From the NCBI GenBank assembly GCA_004213235.1, contig SHAI01000002.1:1-27231 (forward strand): a stretch of DNA of 27,231 bases. The letters run 5' to 3'. This document shows positions 24,073 through 27,231 of this stretch, one piece after another. The notes under the pieces are model-generated. The model saw only the letters and a list, made by a program, of their open reading frames with translations, did not search any database and was not told the DNA's origin. Position 1 is the stretch's first letter. Each line of letters begins with the position of its first letter. Source of the stretch: Parvularculaceae bacterium (lineage in GTDB: Bacteria > Pseudomonadota > Alphaproteobacteria > Caulobacterales > Parvularculaceae). The translations under genes were made by a program, and so were the position numbers.

Positions 24073-24149
24073 CCGAATTGCCACGGTCACGAACGCGAAC
24101 CGGCCGCCGCAGTCAAAACGATAACCGCTCTGTTTCGAGGTGCTGTTAG

Positions 24150-25163
24150 ATGCCACGCCCCAAGTCTGACCGGCCCGGTCTGCGCAATTGCATAACCGAT
24201 GTGCCTGGCCTCAAAGTTGGCTGCGCGGTCGATGAAGCCGCGCGCACCGGCGTTAGTGTCATTCTCCCCGACCGGCCAGCAATCGTTGCTGGTGATGTAC
24301 GCGGTGGCGGCCCCGGCGCACGTGAGACAGACCTTTTAAAGCCCTCCACATTGGTTGATCGCGCTGACGCAATTGTCCTGTCCGGCGGCTCATCCTATGG
24401 CCTTGCGGCCGCTGACGGCGTCACCAGCTGGCTTGGCGCGAAAGGACGCGGTTTTCAATTGGTTCCGGCCCCCGGTGTCCCCCCCTCTCCCATCGTCCCG
24501 GCCGCGATCCTCTATGATCTCGCCAATGGCGGCGATAAAACCTGGAATGACACGCCGCCCTATGCCGCACTCGGGCGCGCGGCGGCAGAGGCTGCAACAA
24601 ACGATGGCCCAGTGCGCCTTGGCAGCACAGGTGCCGGTATTGGCGCGCGGGCCGGTGATGGCCCCGGTGGGCTCGGGGCCGCGTCCTATGTGCTTGATAA
24701 TGATATCATCATTGGCGCATTGGTCGCCGTGAACAGTTTCGGCTCGCCCTATATGCCCGGCACGCAAGCCTTTTGGGCGTGGCCTTATGAAATTGACGGC
24801 GAGTTTGGCGGCACCCGCCCGCCATCGCATTGGCATGGTGCCCGGGATTTCCCCGCCGACACCAAACTCGGTGCGCCAGCGCCGGGGCAAAACACGACAA
24901 TTGGTACCATCGCCATCTCGGCAACCCTGACCCAGGCCGACGCTGAACGCATTGCCATCATGGCGCAGGACGGCCTGGCCCGGGCACTGCGCCCCGTGCA
25001 TGGACCAACTGACGGGGACATCCTCTTCGTCATCGCAACAGGTCAGGAGACCCCGGCCCCACTAGATCCGCTCTCCCTGACGCGCCTCGGCCTCGTCGCA
25101 GCAGATTGCGTTGCACGCGCCATCGCCAGAGGCGTTTTTGAAGCCACAAAAAACGCCGCTTGA
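24150..25163 (+). CDS. P1/S58 family peptidase (DmpA-like L-aminopeptidase/D-esterase)
   Basis: A 337-residue Ntn-hydrolase-like peptidase of the DmpA family. These proteins cut themselves into two chains and use the new N-terminal Ser/Thr as nucleophile. The expected cleavage point is Asn248-Thr249 in GQNTTIGTIAISATL. Other family blocks are NCITDVPGLKVGCAVDEAARTGVSVILP at the start, VLSGGSSYGLAAADGV, GSTGAGIGARAG and GLARALRPVHGPTDGDILFVIATG. The usual name covers aminopeptidases and D-esterases, and the natural substrate here is unknown. It probably acts in the cytoplasm, since no signal peptide is present. A GAGGTG ribosome site lies about 7 bases before the ATG. It is followed by tRNA-Arg on the same strand. 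Confidence 0.9.
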   Translation: MPRPKSDRPGLRNCITDVPGLKVGCAVDEAARTGVSVILPDRPAIVAGDVRGGGPGARETDLLKPSTLVDRADAIVLSGGSSYGLAAADGVTSWLGAKGRGFQLVPAPGVPPSPIVPAAILYDLANGGDKTWNDTPPYAALGRAAAEAATNDGPVRLGSTGAGIGARAGDGPGGLGAASYVLDNDIIIGALVAVNSFGSPYMPGTQAFWAWPYEIDGEFGGTRPPSHWHGARDFPADTKLGAPAPGQNTTIGTIAISATLTQADAERIAIMAQDGLARALRPVHGPTDGDILFVIATGQETPAPLDPLSLTRLGLVAADCVARAIARGVFEATKNAA

Positions 25164-25217
25164 TTTTTCAATCGCTTCCTGTTTAAACGCGCCTCGGCTT
25201 GCTTTTGCATAGCCTGC

Positions 25218-25294
25218 GCACCGGTAGCTCAGCTGGATAGAGTACTTGACTACGAATCAAGGGGTCGGGAGTTCGAATCTTCCCCGGTGCGCCA
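25218..25294 (+). tRNA. tRNA-Arg(ACG)
   Basis: A complete 77-base cloverleaf. The acceptor stem is GCACCGG/CCGGTGC, then discriminator G and encoded CCA (25292–25294). The D arm is GCTC/GAGT, the anticodon stem CTTGA/TCAAG with loop CTACGAA (anticodon ACG), the variable loop GGGTC and the T arm GGGAG/CTTCC around TTCGAAT. The A34 is expected to be deaminated to inosine by TadA and to read CGU, CGC and CGA. tRNA 3' ends are common integration points, and the DNA to the right looks different from the left. Confidence 0.97.
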
Positions 25295-25592
25295 TTTTCC
25301 ATAAATCGTTGATTTCAAAATATCTGGTGAGCTCAGATCGTTTGACTCGATTTTTAAGCGATTGATATTATTGGGTTTGCCTCGTAAAATGGCCAGCCCA
25401 TGGGCATTTGTTTATCTTTATACTGAGCGAATTATGCAGTAGCTGTCTACTGCATTTTGTTTTCAATGTCTGAAAATGGCCAACGAATGTCATTCAGCCG
25501 CGATGTGCCCCCCCCCAAGATGCGGCAAGCAAGAGCGAACATGAATGGGGCCTATTTAATTGTGATTTCTACAAGTTCCAATAATTCAGATC
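25295..25592. other. AT-rich region without a supported gene
   Basis: About 300 bp of distinctly more A/T-rich DNA between tRNA-Arg and the serine hydrolase. It contains a GCCCATGGGC palindrome (25396–25405), a 10-bp direct repeat AAAATGGCCA (25386–25395 and 25473–25482), a hairpin with T-tract (25434–25463) and a run of nine C (25508–25516). A 60-codon frame at 25457 has no ribosome site or recognisable sequence. Confidence 0.6.
25434..25463 (+). terminator. Hairpin with T-tract, possible intrinsic terminator
   Basis: ATGCAGTAG (25434–25442) and CTACTGCAT (25447–25455) form a perfect 9-bp stem with a CTGT loop, followed by TTTGTTTT. The shape is that of a Rho-independent terminator on the plus strand, though the stem is only moderately GC-rich. 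The only upstream plus-strand gene is tRNA-Arg, 140 bp away. Confidence 0.5.
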
Positions 25593-26789
25593 TCATTGTG
25601 CAAAAGCTGGCAGGACGTTATTGGAAATTCCAGTCATGATTGTGTCTCCGCGGCCATAGGCTGTCATCGCAATGACCAGATCAAGCTCGTCAACGACAAT
25701 AACCCGCTGGCCGCCGCCGCCCCAGGCCAATGTAGTGTCATAACTTTTATTTCCGACGGCGAAATCCGCTTGATACCAATAATAACCGTAGCGATATATG
25801 TCCGGCATCCAATCTTGAGTGGGTTTTACGATGCCAGCGGTCGCCTTAGCGATATAGTCGGCTGGAATAAACTGTTCGCCTTGCCACTTGCCTTCATTGA
25901 GAACAAGGCTGCCCCACTTCAGCATATCGCGCGACGTCATGCTAACCGTCGACCCCGCGTGCGGCAGGCCGCTAATGTGCGTTTCCCAATTGTAGTTGCT
26001 GATTTCCAGTTTATCGAGAATTTCTGTTTCGATGAATTCTCTGGCTGTTCCGGGCACGACCGCATCAATAACCGCCATCACCATAACTGTATTGAAGTTG
26101 CCGTATAAATAGCCTTGAGACTCAGCAGTGATCGGCGCGCTGTTTTCAAGCAGTGTCTGAACGAAGCCCTGACCTTGGAGCGGTGCGGGATTTTTCTCCA
26201 GTTCCGCCCATTCTTCCCTGTCAATGCTGAGCCCGCCGCGCATCGTAAGCGCCTTATGAAGCGTAATTTTTTCTGCGCCCTCAACAAACTTTGTCGGGTC
26301 GAGCTCGGGCAGAAAACTGATGAGCGGTTTGTCCAGATCGGCCATGGTGAGATAGCCCATCTGGATTGCGCGCCCCAATATCAAACTGGTGTAGCTTTTC
26401 GTTGCCGACGCCTGAGGGTGAGGCAGGTTGATGCGACCACGCCGATAGTAAGATTCAAACAGAAGCTTGCCCTTATGGGTAATCAGAAGGCTGTCAACGT
26501 TTCCATATTCGCCGTCGGCGATTTGCTGAGCCAGTTTTACAATTGCGTCTTTATCACCGCCGTCCCGACCAAGCTCGCCAACCGCAAGACTGCCTTCGTC
26601 GGCAACAGGCGTGGTATCAATAAAAGCCTTTTCGAGTACCGGGATATCTCGGAAGGAAAGCGCGACTTCGGCAGGCGTAGCTTCTGGTGCGCGGTCACTA
26701 TTGCCTTCGGCGTAAACTACCGAAAAACTGCTAAGGCCACCAAGAAAAGCAAGCGCAAAAACGTTGTTGAATTTCAGTTTGATCGCCAT
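25593..26789 (-). CDS. Secreted serine hydrolase (class C beta-lactamase fold)
   Basis: A 398-residue protein with a signal peptide ending near VYA-EGN (residue 27), hence periplasmic or exported. The SxxK nucleophile/base motif is SATK (Ser128, Lys131) in HPQASATKSYTS. The Tyr motif is YGN in GYLYGNFNTV, and the third motif, normally KTG or HxG, is here GGGGQ in LAWGGGGQRVIVVDELDLVIAMT. This places it with the esterases and peptidases related to penicillin-binding proteins rather than with true beta-lactamases; the substrate is unknown. I chose ATG 26789 because GAGGA is spaced 6 bases from it; the ATG at 26795 directly abuts that site. Base use is more A/T-rich than in genes left of the tRNA, consistent with an accessory segment. 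Confidence 0.88.
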   Translation of the reverse strand: MAIKLKFNNVFALAFLGGLSSFSVVYAEGNSDRAPEATPAEVALSFRDIPVLEKAFIDTTPVADEGSLAVGELGRDGGDKDAIVKLAQQIADGEYGNVDSLLITHKGKLLFESYYRRGRINLPHPQASATKSYTSLILGRAIQMGYLTMADLDKPLISFLPELDPTKFVEGAEKITLHKALTMRGGLSIDREEWAELEKNPAPLQGQGFVQTLLENSAPITAESQGYLYGNFNTVMVMAVIDAVVPGTAREFIETEILDKLEISNYNWETHISGLPHAGSTVSMTSRDMLKWGSLVLNEGKWQGEQFIPADYIAKATAGIVKPTQDWMPDIYRYGYYWYQADFAVGNKSYDTTLAWGGGGQRVIVVDELDLVIAMTAYGRGDTIMTGISNNVLPAFAQ

Positions 26790-27078
26790 ATCCATTCCTC
26801 GAAAGTTTGTCGCCGCACTGCTTCTTCATTCTGCTTTTGGGGTGGCGTCAAAATGTGGCGAAATTGCGCCGTATCGCGTTGGCCCCAATTTACTCTCTTG
26901 CAGAAATCGCGGCATCGAATAGAGAACTGACCGGAAAGCACAGCTGCGGCCAAGTATCCTAAATTCACCACACAACAATCTCTCTACAGTTGGGCAGGAA
27001 ATACCCAAAGTAGCACTCACAATACTGAATAGCCCCTAGTTTGATGGACGTTTTCTGGCCTAATTTTGAGGACAGAAG

Positions 27079-27231
27079 ATGATGATGGGAAGTGCAGGAT
27101 TTAGCGAAGAGTTCAAGCGAGAAGCGGTTGCTCACCTTTGTAATACGCATGGGGTGAGCGAACGGCGGGCGTGTAAAGTGCTTCAGGGTGATCAGTCGAG
27201 CGTGCGCGTAACGCGTGAGCTCGACGAGCTC
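27079..27231 (+). CDS. IS3-type transposase, N-terminal part (runs off the window)
   Basis: An open frame of 51 codons to the window edge. After MMMGSAG comes FSEEFKREAV, the usual opening of IS3-family OrfA helix-turn-helix proteins. It is then followed by THGVSERRACKVLQ, which resembles the opening of OrfB of the IS407/IS51-like groups rather than the rest of OrfA. The frame may be a deletion product joining the two, or an unusual single-ORF form. A GAGGACAG ribosome site lies 5' of the first of three ATGs. I could not define the left inverted repeat. Confidence 0.6.
   Translation, partial: MMMGSAGFSEEFKREAVAHLCNTHGVSERRACKVLQGDQSSVRVTRELDEL

Noticed and set aside
25457..25639. 60-codon plus-strand frame after the hairpin
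   Set aside because: No ribosome site, runs over a nine-C tract, overlaps the 3' end of the serine hydrolase, and the sequence resembles nothing I know.
26115..26930. 271-codon plus-strand frame opposite the serine hydrolase
   Set aside because: It is the antisense shadow of a gene with clear signal peptide and SxxK motif; its translation is basic and Cys/Phe-rich without recognisable domains.

Overview
The window looks like a piece of an alphaproteobacterial chromosome. The support is the minus-strand order rpmH–rnpA–yidC–engB, a small phasin (PHA-granule protein), a coniferyl-type aldehyde dehydrogenase, a fused MnmC, and G/C-rich coding sequence with a CCA-encoding tRNA. Genus cannot be decided from the sequence alone. 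Most of the window is ordinary core or near-core content. I see no CRISPR array, toxin-antitoxin, restriction or phage module.

Layout. 1–2948: an aldehyde dehydrogenase (5' end outside the window) followed closely by a GMC flavoprotein alcohol dehydrogenase, together able to take an alcohol through its aldehyde to the acid. 3036–3467 (minus): a hotdog thioesterase, divergent from parE (3569–5557). 5659–6850: a compact operon of a small membrane protein, a winged-helix regulator and an SMR efflux pump, behind a striking duplicated operator. 6891–7796: a secreted esterase. 7841–9541 (minus): an M49-like metallopeptidase lipoprotein, divergent from an MltB-type lytic transglycosylase (9723–11036). 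11196–11738: a phasin with PhaR-like operator sequences upstream. 11778–13745: mnmC. 13835–16858: a sulfur block of cystathionine beta-synthase, an ArsC/Spx-like reductase and a cystathionine gamma-lyase-type enzyme, together suggesting homocysteine-to-cysteine transsulfuration. 16945–18399: a sodium:alanine/glycine symporter. 18419–21530 (minus): engB, yidC, rnpA, rpmH. 21908–24072: an overlapping pair of a TVP38/TMEM64 membrane protein and a flavin disulfide oxidoreductase. 24150–25163: a DmpA/S58 peptidase.

From tRNA-Arg(ACG) at 25218–25294 onward the character changes. The DNA becomes more A/T-rich and gene-poor, with one secreted SxxK serine hydrolase (minus) and, at the right edge, the start of an IS3-type transposase. 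This looks like the edge of an accessory region, although no integrase or att repeat is visible here.

The items most worth a second look are the tandem ACTYTG-N5-CARAGT operator at 5674–5709, the Tyr-for-His change in the C-terminal catalytic motif of the oxidoreductase at 22663–24072, the TGC-rich inverted repeats before the phasin, and the tRNA-Arg boundary with its odd transposase fragment. No clearly new multi-gene system could be demonstrated.
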